DNA of 64,000 nucleotides. It comes from Lachnospiraceae bacterium 3-1. GTDB taxonomy: Bacteria > Bacillota > Clostridia > Lachnospirales > Lachnospiraceae. Shown here one piece after another: positions 18,901-26,880 of this stretch. The translations under genes were made by a program, and so were the position numbers. The first letter of the stretch is position 1, and every line of letters starts with the position of its first letter. The stretch is taken from assembly GCA_000403255.2 (NCBI GenBank), contig KE159593.1, positions 455,445 through 519,444 of the forward strand, read 5' to 3'. Below the pieces are notes generated by a model. It was not told the origin of the DNA and did no database searches. It saw only the letters and a program-made list of their open reading frames with translations.

Positions 18901-18957
18901 GAAGGATTTGAAAGCGTCAAATTTACCAAGGAAGAGATGTTGGAGCTTTTGGGATAA
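15937..18957 (+). CDS. SNF2 family DEAD/DEAH-box helicase
   Basis: 1006 residues. The N-terminal half (to ~530) is the bacterial SNF2-associated region. The C-terminal half holds the full motor: motif I DDMGLGKTLQII, motif II DEAQ, motif III ALTGTPIENRLSELWS, motif IV LLFSQFTTML and motif V-VI CISLKAGGTGLNL ... QATDRAHRIGQ. A DNA translocase or remodeller of the RapA/SNF2 type; the bacterial role is uncertain. An N-terminal SWIM zinc finger, common in longer relatives, is not present. Gap to glgD is 74 bases without an obvious terminator, so it may be read through from the glycogen promoter. Start has AGGAGACAGGAT in front. Confidence 0.92.
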   Translation: MDGKKPQKDTLMRNGKVLSTGSSASKGIAPGRSSSYGLSRLIHQYKEKERLAYHQMEINGTIDLVPLLSLSYHQLHVEFKIGNKKKYVLKDIMTFANAMERRESIFYGKELEFYHIPEAFTPRGRRLAEFLAREAENRNRNKQTWSYYNKNDNRYVHIHSGNMDDFFQAVGTEEFQTELNHSSRRLWHISEEPYQPLLTIWGHEDGAVLEPEEVFYTFGGKYAYLWKDGTLYRASMEKIREIRPFLEWISSYKYEECFVSRGELPGFCRELLPALERNYRVKRQQFQESEYLPPEPEYEIYLDAPDRQTVTCEMFVCYEEVKYNIFDKPRMIENRDELAELKQREKVRVWFQNMDVQKKQMILTGDDEKLYVLLTEGLDELAKVGKIYVSDALKSIQVNPSPSVSVGVSLKGDLLELTLESEEMPLSELIEILSLYQRKRKFFRLKSGDFLSMEEDGLAVLSRIQEGILAPATGWEQGNLLIPKYRALYLDGELKDRNRFHAVKNREFKALVRNMKTVEDNDFEAPRSLEKVLREYQKQGFLWLKTLYANGFGGILADDMGLGKTLQIIAFLLSEQEEMDWSGKESQEEEKKGRKFALIVCPASLVYNWKNEIERFAPKLHAVTVTGNAPERKEIIDSAKEQDILITSYDLLRRDEDFYGQYRFCHEIIDEAQYIKNHNTRAAKAVKNIQAGFKVALTGTPIENRLSELWSIFDYLMPGFLYPYSRFREEIEIPVVVEQEEEAFERLRKMIRPFVLRRLKKDVLNDLPDKLEEAVFAQMEEEQEKLYAAHVQRMKLMLDGQSEEEFASQKIQILAELTRLRQLCCDPSLVYRNYQGESAKMLMCMDLIKNALDGGHRILLFSQFTTMLSMLQEAIEKEGIPFLSLTGATKKEKRAELVETFQKGEVPVFCISLKAGGTGLNLTAADIVIHYDPWWNVAVQNQATDRAHRIGQKNPVTVYKLIAKNTIEEKILKLQEKKSELAEHLLGKEGFESVKFTKEEMLELLG

Positions 18958-18991
18958 GCTTTGCGGACGCGTAAGGGTTGTCCCAACCCAT

Positions 18992-19037
18992 ATGGCTCTG
19001 GCGGTTTTATGATGGTACATAGAACCGCCAGAGCCAT
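18992..19037. terminator. Bidirectional terminator between SNF2 and histidine kinase genes
   Basis: Perfect 15-bp stem ATGGCTCTGGCGGTT (18992-19006) with 19023-19037, 16-base loop, T/A-rich on both outer sides. It serves two convergent genes, its right arm touching the kinase stop codon. Confidence 0.8.
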
Positions 19038-20320
19038 TAGTTTAAAATTACTGTAAAAGTAGCGCCTCCGCCAGGAGTATCTGAAGCATATAATTTTCCT
19101 TTGTGTATGGAAATGATTTCCTGGGCAATGCAAAGCCCAAGTCCAAAATGGGACTTATCCTTATGGGATTTGTCACACCGATAGAAGCGGTCAAAAATCG
19201 CTTCTTTTTCTGTATCTGGAATGCCAATACCATTATCTGATACCTGGAGCATAAATTTGTCAGAGCTCGTTTTGAGGGAGAGAGTAATTTTTCCTCCTGG
19301 CGGAGTGTAGCTGAGAGCATTGTCCAGAAGTATGGATAGTACCTGCTCGATACGCTCCTTGTCACAAAGACAGGGAGATACCATTTCATCTGGTAAGGTA
19401 ATGTCTATGGAAATGGATTTTTTCCGTACCAGAGGTTCAAATTTTTCATAGGCAGATAACAGCAATGTGTCCAATTCCACAGGGGTTCTATGGATGGCTA
19501 AGTGGGAACTGTCAGTGCTGGAAAGGGTCAGCATATCCTCAATCAGCCGCCCCATACGTTTTCCCTCTCTTTCTATGGTTGCAGAAAAATATGCTGCTTC
19601 TTCCTGGGACGCCTGCTTCATGGCGGAAAGACTGGAAAGCATAACCGTTAAAGGAGAACGAAGCTCATGGGAAGCAGAGGCAATAAACTCTGCCTGCTTC
19701 TGTCGGCTGAGGATTAATGGTTGTATCATGCGCCAGGTAAAAAACCAGAAGAAGGTGAATAGTAAAAGGATACCAAAGGTATCTGCTGCGGCAAATAAAA
19801 GCCGTTGAAAGAGGATAGATTCAGATGGGCCCGACAGGGGATAAAGGACCGCAATATTTAGCACGCCATTGTTTTTAGGAATCAATGCAGTTGCACCAAA
19901 ATATTTTTCCTCTTGGATCGTTAGTTTAAATTCAGCATAGGTGGAAAGGATGTGATTGACAGAAAGAGATTCTTCTAAAATACCATAATCATTTTTGGCT
20001 TTTTCACGTGCCAGCATAAAATGCTCTTTCGTCAGGGAGTTAGGAGTTAAATCCTCAAAAATCAGTTGGGAGCCATTATCCCTGATATCAATTTCATACT
20101 GTGTATCTGTGCAGAACTGGGCAAGCCAGGTATAGGAAATAATTGTTTGGTTTTCCAGATGATTGACCAGCATACTGATATTAATTTGAAAATCAGAAAA
20201 ATAATTTTCCCAGGATTTCCGTTCCGAGACAGAAAGACAGAGTAAAGACATAAAAACCAGAATGATACTGCTGACAAAAGTGCAGAAAAAAGTAAGCCGA
20301 ATGTGAAGCTTTCCAATCAT
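19037..20320 (-). CDS. Sensor histidine kinase
   Basis: 427 residues. Two N-terminal membrane segments (about 7-30 and 180-205) enclose an extracytoplasmic sensor of ~150 residues, followed by the kinase core. H-box SASHELRSPLTVML (phospho-His), N-box ILLDNALSYTPPGG, G1 VSDNGIGIPDTE and G2 FGLGLCIAQEI are all intact. The cognate response regulator gene is 41 bases upstream on the same strand. Both lie divergently from a transporter-like operon that they most likely control. RBS GGGAGG is present. Confidence 0.93.
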   Translation of the reverse strand: MIGKLHIRLTFFCTFVSSIILVFMSLLCLSVSERKSWENYFSDFQINISMLVNHLENQTIISYTWLAQFCTDTQYEIDIRDNGSQLIFEDLTPNSLTKEHFMLAREKAKNDYGILEESLSVNHILSTYAEFKLTIQEEKYFGATALIPKNNGVLNIAVLYPLSGPSESILFQRLLFAAADTFGILLLFTFFWFFTWRMIQPLILSRQKQAEFIASASHELRSPLTVMLSSLSAMKQASQEEAAYFSATIEREGKRMGRLIEDMLTLSSTDSSHLAIHRTPVELDTLLLSAYEKFEPLVRKKSISIDITLPDEMVSPCLCDKERIEQVLSILLDNALSYTPPGGKITLSLKTSSDKFMLQVSDNGIGIPDTEKEAIFDRFYRCDKSHKDKSHFGLGLCIAQEIISIHKGKLYASDTPGGGATFTVILN

Positions 20321-20361
20321 TGTGAACCTCCCATAGATAGCCGATGAAATATAATGTAAAA

Positions 20362-21057
20362 TTAGTGGGCAGCAGGTGAGGCATTGGGAAGCTCAAGCTG
20401 GTAACCAATGCCCCGTATGGTTTTAAGCTGGAGAGCGCTTTTGACACTTTTCAGTCTGCGGCGTAAAAAATAAATATAATTGTCCAGGTTGCCATCCTCC
20501 ACCTCTGCATCTGGTCCCCAGACCTTTGTTAGTAAAGACGCTCTGGGAATTGTCTGCCCTGGGTTTCTTAAGAAAAATTCCAGCAAATCCCCTTCTCTAG
20601 CGGAGAGAGAGCAGGAAGAATTGCTGCAGGAAAGCTTTTTCTGGCTGGTGTCATAAGAAATATCCCCCAATTCCAAGGGCTTGTTGCCTTCCCATTTGCT
20701 CGGGCGTCGCAAAATGCAGCGTATTCTGGCAAGGAGCTCCTCAAAATCAAAGGGCTTTACCAAATAGTCATCTGCTCCACAGTCCAGCCCGGTGATTTTG
20801 TCATTCAAAGCGCCAAGAGCAGTAAGAAAAATAATTGGTGTAGAAATATTCTTTTCCCTGGTGATTTTCAACACAGAGATTCCATCTAAAATGGGAAGCA
20901 TCCGATCCAGCAAAATCAGGTCGTGGGATTGCTGTTCAATAAAGTACAGTCCTTCTTCCCCATCATAACAGACATCTGTTTCGAAATGATTGCATTCTAG
21001 TTGGAATCGAAGGGTTTCTGCCAGTGATTTGTCATCTTCTATAATCAAAATTCGCAT
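20362..21057 (-). CDS. OmpR/PhoB family response regulator
   Basis: 231 residues from the ATG at 21057 (AAGGAG eight bases upstream; an upstream TTG is less likely). Receiver domain with acidic cluster IIEDDKS, phospho-Asp in LILLDRMLPILDG, Thr/Ala switch and Lys in YLVKPFDFEEL. The C-terminal winged-helix transcription domain ends IKTIRGIGYQLE. Translated ahead of the kinase. Its own promoter region contains a symmetric set of 8-bp repeats that it probably binds. Confidence 0.93.
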   Translation of the reverse strand: MRILIIEDDKSLAETLRFQLECNHFETDVCYDGEEGLYFIEQQSHDLILLDRMLPILDGISVLKITREKNISTPIIFLTALGALNDKITGLDCGADDYLVKPFDFEELLARIRCILRRPSKWEGNKPLELGDISYDTSQKKLSCSNSSCSLSAREGDLLEFFLRNPGQTIPRASLLTKVWGPDAEVEDGNLDNYIYFLRRRLKSVKSALQLKTIRGIGYQLELPNASPAAH

Positions 21058-21110
21058 GATATTCTCCTTCAAATATATAAAACGTATTTTTTAATATTGT
21101 ACCATAGATA

Positions 21111-21162
21111 TCTCTAAATAATCTCTAAAAATTTCCAAGTAGTTTAGAGAAAGATTAGAGAT
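21111..21162. promoter_or_regulatory. Symmetric operator between regulator and transporter operons
   Basis: Two direct TCTCTAAA boxes (21111-21118 and 21122-21129, 11-bp period) face two inverted TTTAGAGA/ATTAGAGA boxes (21143-21150 and 21154-21161, again 11-bp period). On the minus strand a -10 box TACAAT (21101-21096) and on the plus strand TATGCT (21171-21176) flank the array, and neither has a recognisable -35 box. This is what is expected if the OmpR-type regulator activates both directions from paired direct repeats. Confidence 0.65.
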
Positions 21163-21239
21163 TCCTGTGTTATGCTTTTTTCAGGTTCGCAAACGCCTAA
21201 ATTACCTATCAATGAACAGGACGCAAGGAGGTAAGAAGA

Positions 21240-23558
21240 ATGAAATATGGAATGTTAAAACGAGCAGCAGGAACCCTGTTGGCGGCAGCGCTGGTTCTTG
21301 GAAGCCTTACCGGATGCAGTGGAAAGGGAAATGAAAGCGCCAGTAATGGAAATACAAAGGCTTCAGATGAAAATGGCGCAGAAGGAGATGGCAAAGAACA
21401 GGCTAAGGGACGCTTTCTAGAGGAAGATGTCACATTGCCAATTGTGTTTGGCAATATTTTTGATATGAAAAAGCTGGAGGATGGAACCATTCGAATCATA
21501 GGAATCAATGGAGATAATGGGACAAAGACAGTTTGGGATTCCAAGGATTTGGGAGCAAACTGGGAAAAGGCATTTGATGCACCTAAGGAAATACAGGATG
21601 AAGGGAATGGGTATGTAGATTATGCAGCCCTTTCTTTCGATGGACAGTCAGTGTGGGTATATAACCAGATTGGAGATGGAGGAATCACGCATGTTTTATA
21701 TTTGGTGGATCAAGAGGGAAATGGAAGCGTTATTCCGTTTGAACTTCCGGCAGCAGAGGGGGAAGCATTTTCCACAGACAATCCCATAGAAAATTTGATA
21801 ATGAGAATAGGATTTTTGGGAAGTGAACAGCTTTTAATTAAAGATATGACAGGTAAAATTTTTCAGATAAGCGTGGTAGATGGAAGTGTGAAACAAACCT
21901 ATGATTTCAGCGATGCAGAAGATGCTCATGAGATTTATGTGGTGGGAAACAAAATACTGATTGCTACGAGTAGTGAGATTTTGATTTATGATGGTGAAAC
22001 AGGAGAACAACAGCAGACCGAGGAGGCATTACAGAAAAGCGTTGCAGAAAGCGGACGTTTTGATGCAGTTGATACCATAGATGCTGGGGAAGGTATGTAC
22101 TACCTTACCAGCGGCGGGCTGTATCATTACAAATTTGGCGGAACTGTTATGGAACAGTTGATCGATGGAACCATGAATTCCCTTGGGGCGCCTGCTTTTT
22201 ATCCCATTGCTCTGACCATGTTGGATGAAGAAAATCTTCTGGTAGCGGCAAACGATATCAATTCCAGCTCTCCAGGTGGAATTGCACTGTTAAAATATAC
22301 CTGGTCAGCAGAAACTTCTGCAAAACCAGACAAGGAGCTAAGGGTGTATTCTTTGTATGACAATCGGGAAATGCGTCAGTCTATCAGCCATTTTCAGAAA
22401 GAACATACGGATGTTTATGTGAATTATCAGGCAGCCATGACAGAAGAAAATGGTGTGACCGTTTCTGATGCGCTAAAGACATTAACGACAGAAATAATGG
22501 CTGGAAAGGGGCCTGACTTGATTATCCTGGATGGAATGCCAGTGGAAACTTATATAGAAAAAGGAATTTTAAAGGATCTCTCCTCTGTGTTTGCAGACAG
22601 CGGCAATTATTTTGAAAATATCCTCAATGCTTACCAGGACAGCCAGGGACAAATCTGTGCAGTCCCTGCAAGATTTTTGATTCCGGCGGCCCAGGGTGGC
22701 AGCACATATTACACGCCAGGGGAAGATTTTGACACGTTTACCAGTAAACAGGGGGTATTGGAAAAGATGATTCCAGAGGTGACCATAGAAAAATTCTGGT
22801 ATAGCTGTGGGGCTTCCTGGCAGAAGGAGGATAAGACTTTAGATGTAGAAAAGATTACGGAATTCCTCACAAAGCTTAAAAATGCTTTTGGAGAATATGA
22901 TAACAGTACAGAAGATGATAACGTAACAAAGAGTATGTCAGAAGGCGAAATCGTAAATGAGCTTAAGAAAGTATCCTTAAGCTATGGAGATCTTGATTTG
23001 GCATTTGGAAGATATAAGGTGAATGTGGGACTTCTTGGAAGACTGGATTACGGTATGATGAATGCAGTAAATGAAAAACTGGAAAATGGAGATTATGGAT
23101 TGATGCCAGGGCAGGTTGAAAATGTGTTTGTACCTTCCATGATTCTTGGAATCAGCAGCAAGGCAGCCCAGCCAGAGTTAGCAGAAGAAATGGTAGCATA
23201 TCTGTTTTCAAAGGAGGCACAGAAGGTTTCTCAATCTGGAGGATTTCCAGTGGAAAAAGAAGCATTTAAAAGCGTCATTGATGGACATGAATATGAGACA
23301 AATATGGATGGCCTGGTGGGGGTTGCAGGCGGCGCTAATCCAGATGAAAGGCTTGACTATGCGCTGATTCCCACGCCAGAAGAAGCAATAAACAAGCTTA
23401 CAAGTCTGGTAGAATCATTGACGGTTCCAGCTCTTGAAGACGACGTAATAAAGGATGCTGTCGTTACCCAGGGGGCAAAGGTGCTGAAAGGGGAAATAAC
23501 CCCAGAAGAAGCAACGGATGCTATTATGCAGAAGGTAAATATCTATCTGGCAGAATAA
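21240..23558 (+). CDS. Extracellular solute-binding lipoprotein with extra N-terminal domain
   Basis: 772 residues, nearly twice the usual length of an ABC solute-binding protein. A lipoprotein signal (lipobox LTGCSG, Cys at about 26) and a low-complexity linker come first. A ~300-residue beta-rich region with repeated W/Y-x-x-D/G motifs (WDSKDLGANWEKAF, VWVYNQIGDGG) follows, looking like a beta-propeller or sialidase-type fold. From about residue 360 comes a family 1-type binding domain (LRVYSLYDNREMRQSISHF ... GPDLIILDGMPVETYIEKG). The two downstream genes are sugar-type ABC permeases, consistent with an uptake system, but no ATPase is encoded here. The ligand is unknown. Strong RBS (AAGGAGGTAAG). 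Confidence 0.8.
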   Translation: MKYGMLKRAAGTLLAAALVLGSLTGCSGKGNESASNGNTKASDENGAEGDGKEQAKGRFLEEDVTLPIVFGNIFDMKKLEDGTIRIIGINGDNGTKTVWDSKDLGANWEKAFDAPKEIQDEGNGYVDYAALSFDGQSVWVYNQIGDGGITHVLYLVDQEGNGSVIPFELPAAEGEAFSTDNPIENLIMRIGFLGSEQLLIKDMTGKIFQISVVDGSVKQTYDFSDAEDAHEIYVVGNKILIATSSEILIYDGETGEQQQTEEALQKSVAESGRFDAVDTIDAGEGMYYLTSGGLYHYKFGGTVMEQLIDGTMNSLGAPAFYPIALTMLDEENLLVAANDINSSSPGGIALLKYTWSAETSAKPDKELRVYSLYDNREMRQSISHFQKEHTDVYVNYQAAMTEENGVTVSDALKTLTTEIMAGKGPDLIILDGMPVETYIEKGILKDLSSVFADSGNYFENILNAYQDSQGQICAVPARFLIPAAQGGSTYYTPGEDFDTFTSKQGVLEKMIPEVTIEKFWYSCGASWQKEDKTLDVEKITEFLTKLKNAFGEYDNSTEDDNVTKSMSEGEIVNELKKVSLSYGDLDLAFGRYKVNVGLLGRLDYGMMNAVNEKLENGDYGLMPGQVENVFVPSMILGISSKAAQPELAEEMVAYLFSKEAQKVSQSGGFPVEKEAFKSVIDGHEYETNMDGLVGVAGGANPDERLDYALIPTPEEAINKLTSLVESLTVPALEDDVIKDAVVTQGAKVLKGEITPEEATDAIMQKVNIYLAE

Positions 23559-23599
23559 AATTACCTATCTCTATAAATTGAGGAAAGGAACAGAGAACT

Positions 23600-24481
23600 A
23601 TGCATAGGAAAAGGAAAGGAACGAGAATATCTGAAAACTGTGGAAAATTTAAGAAATGGCAGGGATTTCTGTGGATATTGCCCAGCTTTTTCGGAGCGCT
23701 TGTATTTTATCTCCTTCCTTATGCAGATGTTGTCCGCCGCTCCTTTTTGGGAGCGGTAGACAACCGTTTCGTTGGACTGGTAAATTACCGGATCATCCTG
23801 GATAATACAGCATTTCTTCTGGCGGTGAAAAACACAGTAAGGTTTACCCTAATTTGTATACCGATTTTGATTGTGTTGGCATTGGTGTGTGCTGTGGTGT
23901 TGTATCAGAGTAAATACGGTGGGATGATCAAAAGCGCTTTTTTGATGCCTATGGCATTGCCAGCAGTCTCTGTGGCGTTGGTGTGGCGGCTGCTTTTCCA
24001 TTCTCAGGGATTGCTGAATAACTGGCTGGAGCATTTGGGGCTGTTGGGAAAGGATTGGATGAATACACCCAGTGCATTTTGGATTTTGGTTGTCAGTTAT
24101 ATATGGAAAAATCTTGGCTATGACATTGTGCTTTGGATGGCTGGACTGGCAGGAATTTCAGAAAATATTTATGAAGCTGCCAGGGTGGACGGGGCAGGGG
24201 AATGGAAATGCTTTTTAAATATCACACTGCCCAACTTAAAGCCATCCTTTTATACCATTACCGTGTTGTCTTTTCTCAATTCCTTTAAAGTATTTCGGGA
24301 AGCATATCTGGTGGCTGGTGATTATCCCCATGAAAGTATTTACATGATGCAGCATTTGTTCAATAACTGGTTTCGCAATTTTTCTTTTGATAAGATGGCT
24401 GCTGCTGCAGTAATAGAGAGTTTGATATTGCTAGGATTGATTTTGCTTTTGCAAAAGGCTTGGGACAGTGGGGTGGAATGA
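23600..24481 (+). CDS. ABC transporter permease, MalF/sugar type
   Basis: 293 residues, six membrane segments. The permease EAA loop is clear (YEAARVDGAGEWKCFLNITLPNLKP), identifying a binding-protein-dependent carbohydrate ABC permease of the MalF/UgpA class. It follows the binding protein by 41 bases and its stop overlaps the start of the second permease. A dedicated ATPase gene is missing; a shared MsmX-type ATPase encoded elsewhere is the usual answer in Firmicutes. Confidence 0.9.
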   Translation: MHRKRKGTRISENCGKFKKWQGFLWILPSFFGALVFYLLPYADVVRRSFLGAVDNRFVGLVNYRIILDNTAFLLAVKNTVRFTLICIPILIVLALVCAVVLYQSKYGGMIKSAFLMPMALPAVSVALVWRLLFHSQGLLNNWLEHLGLLGKDWMNTPSAFWILVVSYIWKNLGYDIVLWMAGLAGISENIYEAARVDGAGEWKCFLNITLPNLKPSFYTITVLSFLNSFKVFREAYLVAGDYPHESIYMMQHLFNNWFRNFSFDKMAAAAVIESLILLGLILLLQKAWDSGVE

Positions 24482-25326
24482 TGGTTAGAAGATTGTTTCT
24501 TTGGTTTATCTTAACAGCGCTGGCAATGCTCGCCTTATATCCAGTGTTGTTTCTGGTGTCTGGCTCCTTTATGGGAAAAGATGAGCTGTGGGATTATTTG
24601 GGGGCAGTGGTTTCGGGAAGTGGGGGATATGCAGATTTTCCATTGCTGCCTGTTTATCCCACCTTGCGCCATTATGTACAAATTTTTCTGGATTCCCCAG
24701 AGTTTTTCGTGATGTTTTGGAATTCTATGAAAATAACCTTTGGCGTACTGGCTGGACAGTTGGTAATAGGGACCATGGCAGCCTGGGGATTTGCAAAATA
24801 TCAGTTTCCATGGAAAAGGGGATTTTTCCTGATTTATATGATACTGATGCTTTTGCCCTTCCAGGTATTGATGCTTTCGGATTACCTGGTGTTGGATAGA
24901 CTTGCATTGACAGATCATCTTTTAGGTATTATTTTGCCAGGGATTTTTTCTACATTTCCGGTGTTTATTATCTATCGGTTTTTTCGGGAAATCCCGGACA
25001 GCCTGCTTGAGTCAGCCAGGCTGGATGGAGCCAGGGAATGGCAGTTATTTTGGTATCTTGCTCTTCCCATAGGCTCCTCAGGAATCATAGCGGCTATGGT
25101 GCTTGGATTTTTAGAATATTGGAGCTTGATGGAACAGCCTATGACTTTTTTGAAGGAAAAGAGGCTGTTTCCATTATCTATTTTTTTGCCGGATATTACA
25201 TCCGTTGAGCAGTCCGGTATGGCGTTTGCGGCATCGGTGATTACCTTCCTTCCAGCCCTTTTGGTATTTTTGGGCGGACAGGATTATCTGGAGCAAGGTA
25301 TTATGGCAGGTGCAGTAAAGGAATAA
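24481..25326 (+). CDS. ABC transporter permease, MalG/sugar type
   Basis: 281 residues, six membrane segments, EAA loop LLESARLDGAREWQLFWYLALPIGSS. MalG/UgpE-class partner of the preceding permease. The ATG at 24481 is preceded by GGGGTGG and shares one base with the upstream TGA; another ATG lies one codon earlier. Translationally coupled. Confidence 0.88.
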   Translation: MVRRLFLWFILTALAMLALYPVLFLVSGSFMGKDELWDYLGAVVSGSGGYADFPLLPVYPTLRHYVQIFLDSPEFFVMFWNSMKITFGVLAGQLVIGTMAAWGFAKYQFPWKRGFFLIYMILMLLPFQVLMLSDYLVLDRLALTDHLLGIILPGIFSTFPVFIIYRFFREIPDSLLESARLDGAREWQLFWYLALPIGSSGIIAAMVLGFLEYWSLMEQPMTFLKEKRLFPLSIFLPDITSVEQSGMAFAASVITFLPALLVFLGGQDYLEQGIMAGAVKE

Positions 25327-25380
25327 ATAGAAGCAGAAGCTTGGATTGTTGGGCCTCTGTGTTTGGAAAGGAACAGATGG

Positions 25381-26880
25381 ATGGTTAGAAAAAAAATAAT
25401 TACGATATTTGGTGGTTTTCTGGCAGTTATGATGGTGTTTACTGTTTTGTCAAGGGCAGTAAACGGAGCGTCTATGGCTAAGGTGGAGACTGTGAGGATA
25501 AAAACGGGAACCATTGATCATAAGGTGACAGGGAGTGGGAAGGTAGAAGCCGGAAAAGAGATTGCAGTATATACAGAGAGTGGACAGCGGGTGAAGGAAA
25601 TCTGTGTCAAAGAAGGACAGATGGTGGAGGAAGGAGAGCTTTTGTTTACCATTGACTTAGAAGAGCTGGAGGAGCAGATTTTGACTGTGCAGCAGGAAAT
25701 GGAAAAGGCGAAATTGCAAAACCAGGATATTGAGAGCGCGAAAAACCTGGAGGAGAGAAACCGGATAACGGCTCAAAACCGGGCGGCGGATGATTATAAT
25801 CAGGCAGTATCTGAGGGGGATTTAACAGTGGCCCAGGCGAAAACAGCTTGGGATAACGCGGAGCAGGCATTACAGGAATTTTTGCAGACCAGACCTAAGA
25901 TCCTTGGGAGTGGAAAGGAAAATCATGAGGAGGAAGATGGAGAGGGACAAAGGGTGATAAATCCATCTGAAACAGACAACGAAAAGGAAAGCTCCCAAGA
26001 GAATCAGTCAGAAGCAGATGAAAATCAAGGCACAGAAGAGAATCAGAACCCAGGAATAGATGTGGCAGACTGGGAAGCTAAGGAAGCACAGCTGGAACAG
26101 GCAGTCACAGAAGCGAAAGCTGCTTATGAAGCGGCTCTTTCTGCCAGAACTGAGAACGTGAAGGCAGCAGCCAGGGCGTTGGAGGATGCATCAGCCCCCA
26201 CAGCAACAGACAGCGCCTCAAAGCAGAATGAAATTACTGGAAAACAGCAAGAATTAACTTTGCAGAAGCTTTTGACATTAAAGGAGGGGGAAGGGAAGGT
26301 TTTCGCACCAGTGAGAGGTGTTGTGATACAGATTGCAATTACCACAGGAGATTTTACCACGGAGGGGACAGCCATTCGTCTTTCGGATACTTCTCAAGGA
26401 AACAGGCTCGTAGCATCTGTGGACAAAGTCAATGAGAGATATGTCACCAAAGGAAGTCAGGTTCATATTTCTGTTTTCGGGAGCAAAGAGAAAATCAGCG
26501 ATTATACAGTCACCAATGTGGCAGAAAACAAAGAGGATAAGATGCTTTTGGATGTGGTGATTGATTTGCCGGAGGGAGTATTGGAAGCAGGCGCAAACGC
26601 AGAGATTGAAATTGTGCAGAAATCAGAAAATTATGGTTCCGTGATTCCCATACAGGCATTGCATGAGGAACAGAATGGATATTATGTACTGGTGGTAGAG
26701 CAGGAGCAGGGGGTAATGGGGAAAGAACAGGTTGCAAGACGGTTTGAGGTGAAGGTTCAGGATAAAAATAATATGTATGCAGCGCTGGAGGATGGAGTGT
26801 TGACCCAAGAGCAGGAGATTATCAGCAGCTCCAGCAGAACCATAGATGATGGCAGCAGGGTCAGAAAGAAGGAAGAATGA
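25381..26880 (+). CDS. HlyD/RND-type efflux adaptor (membrane fusion protein)
   Basis: About 499 residues. One N-terminal membrane segment, then a lipoyl-like half (GSGKVEAGKEIAVYTESGQRV ... VKEGQMVEEGELLFTID) and a long coiled coil interrupted by a very acidic Glu/Asn/Gln linker (about residues 175-235). The second lipoyl half (GKVFAPVRGVVIQIAI) and a beta-barrel (RLVASVDKVNERYV) follow. The pattern is that of MacA/HlyD adaptors in Gram-positives that work with MacB-like ABC exporters. Start chosen at ATG 25381 (AAAGGA eight bases before); a TTG six codons earlier is possible. The next gene encodes a MacB-like membrane protein, overlapping by 4 bases. Confidence 0.82.
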   Translation: MVRKKIITIFGGFLAVMMVFTVLSRAVNGASMAKVETVRIKTGTIDHKVTGSGKVEAGKEIAVYTESGQRVKEICVKEGQMVEEGELLFTIDLEELEEQILTVQQEMEKAKLQNQDIESAKNLEERNRITAQNRAADDYNQAVSEGDLTVAQAKTAWDNAEQALQEFLQTRPKILGSGKENHEEEDGEGQRVINPSETDNEKESSQENQSEADENQGTEENQNPGIDVADWEAKEAQLEQAVTEAKAAYEAALSARTENVKAAARALEDASAPTATDSASKQNEITGKQQELTLQKLLTLKEGEGKVFAPVRGVVIQIAITTGDFTTEGTAIRLSDTSQGNRLVASVDKVNERYVTKGSQVHISVFGSKEKISDYTVTNVAENKEDKMLLDVVIDLPEGVLEAGANAEIEIVQKSENYGSVIPIQALHEEQNGYYVLVVEQEQGVMGKEQVARRFEVKVQDKNNMYAALEDGVLTQEQEIISSSSRTIDDGSRVRKKEE

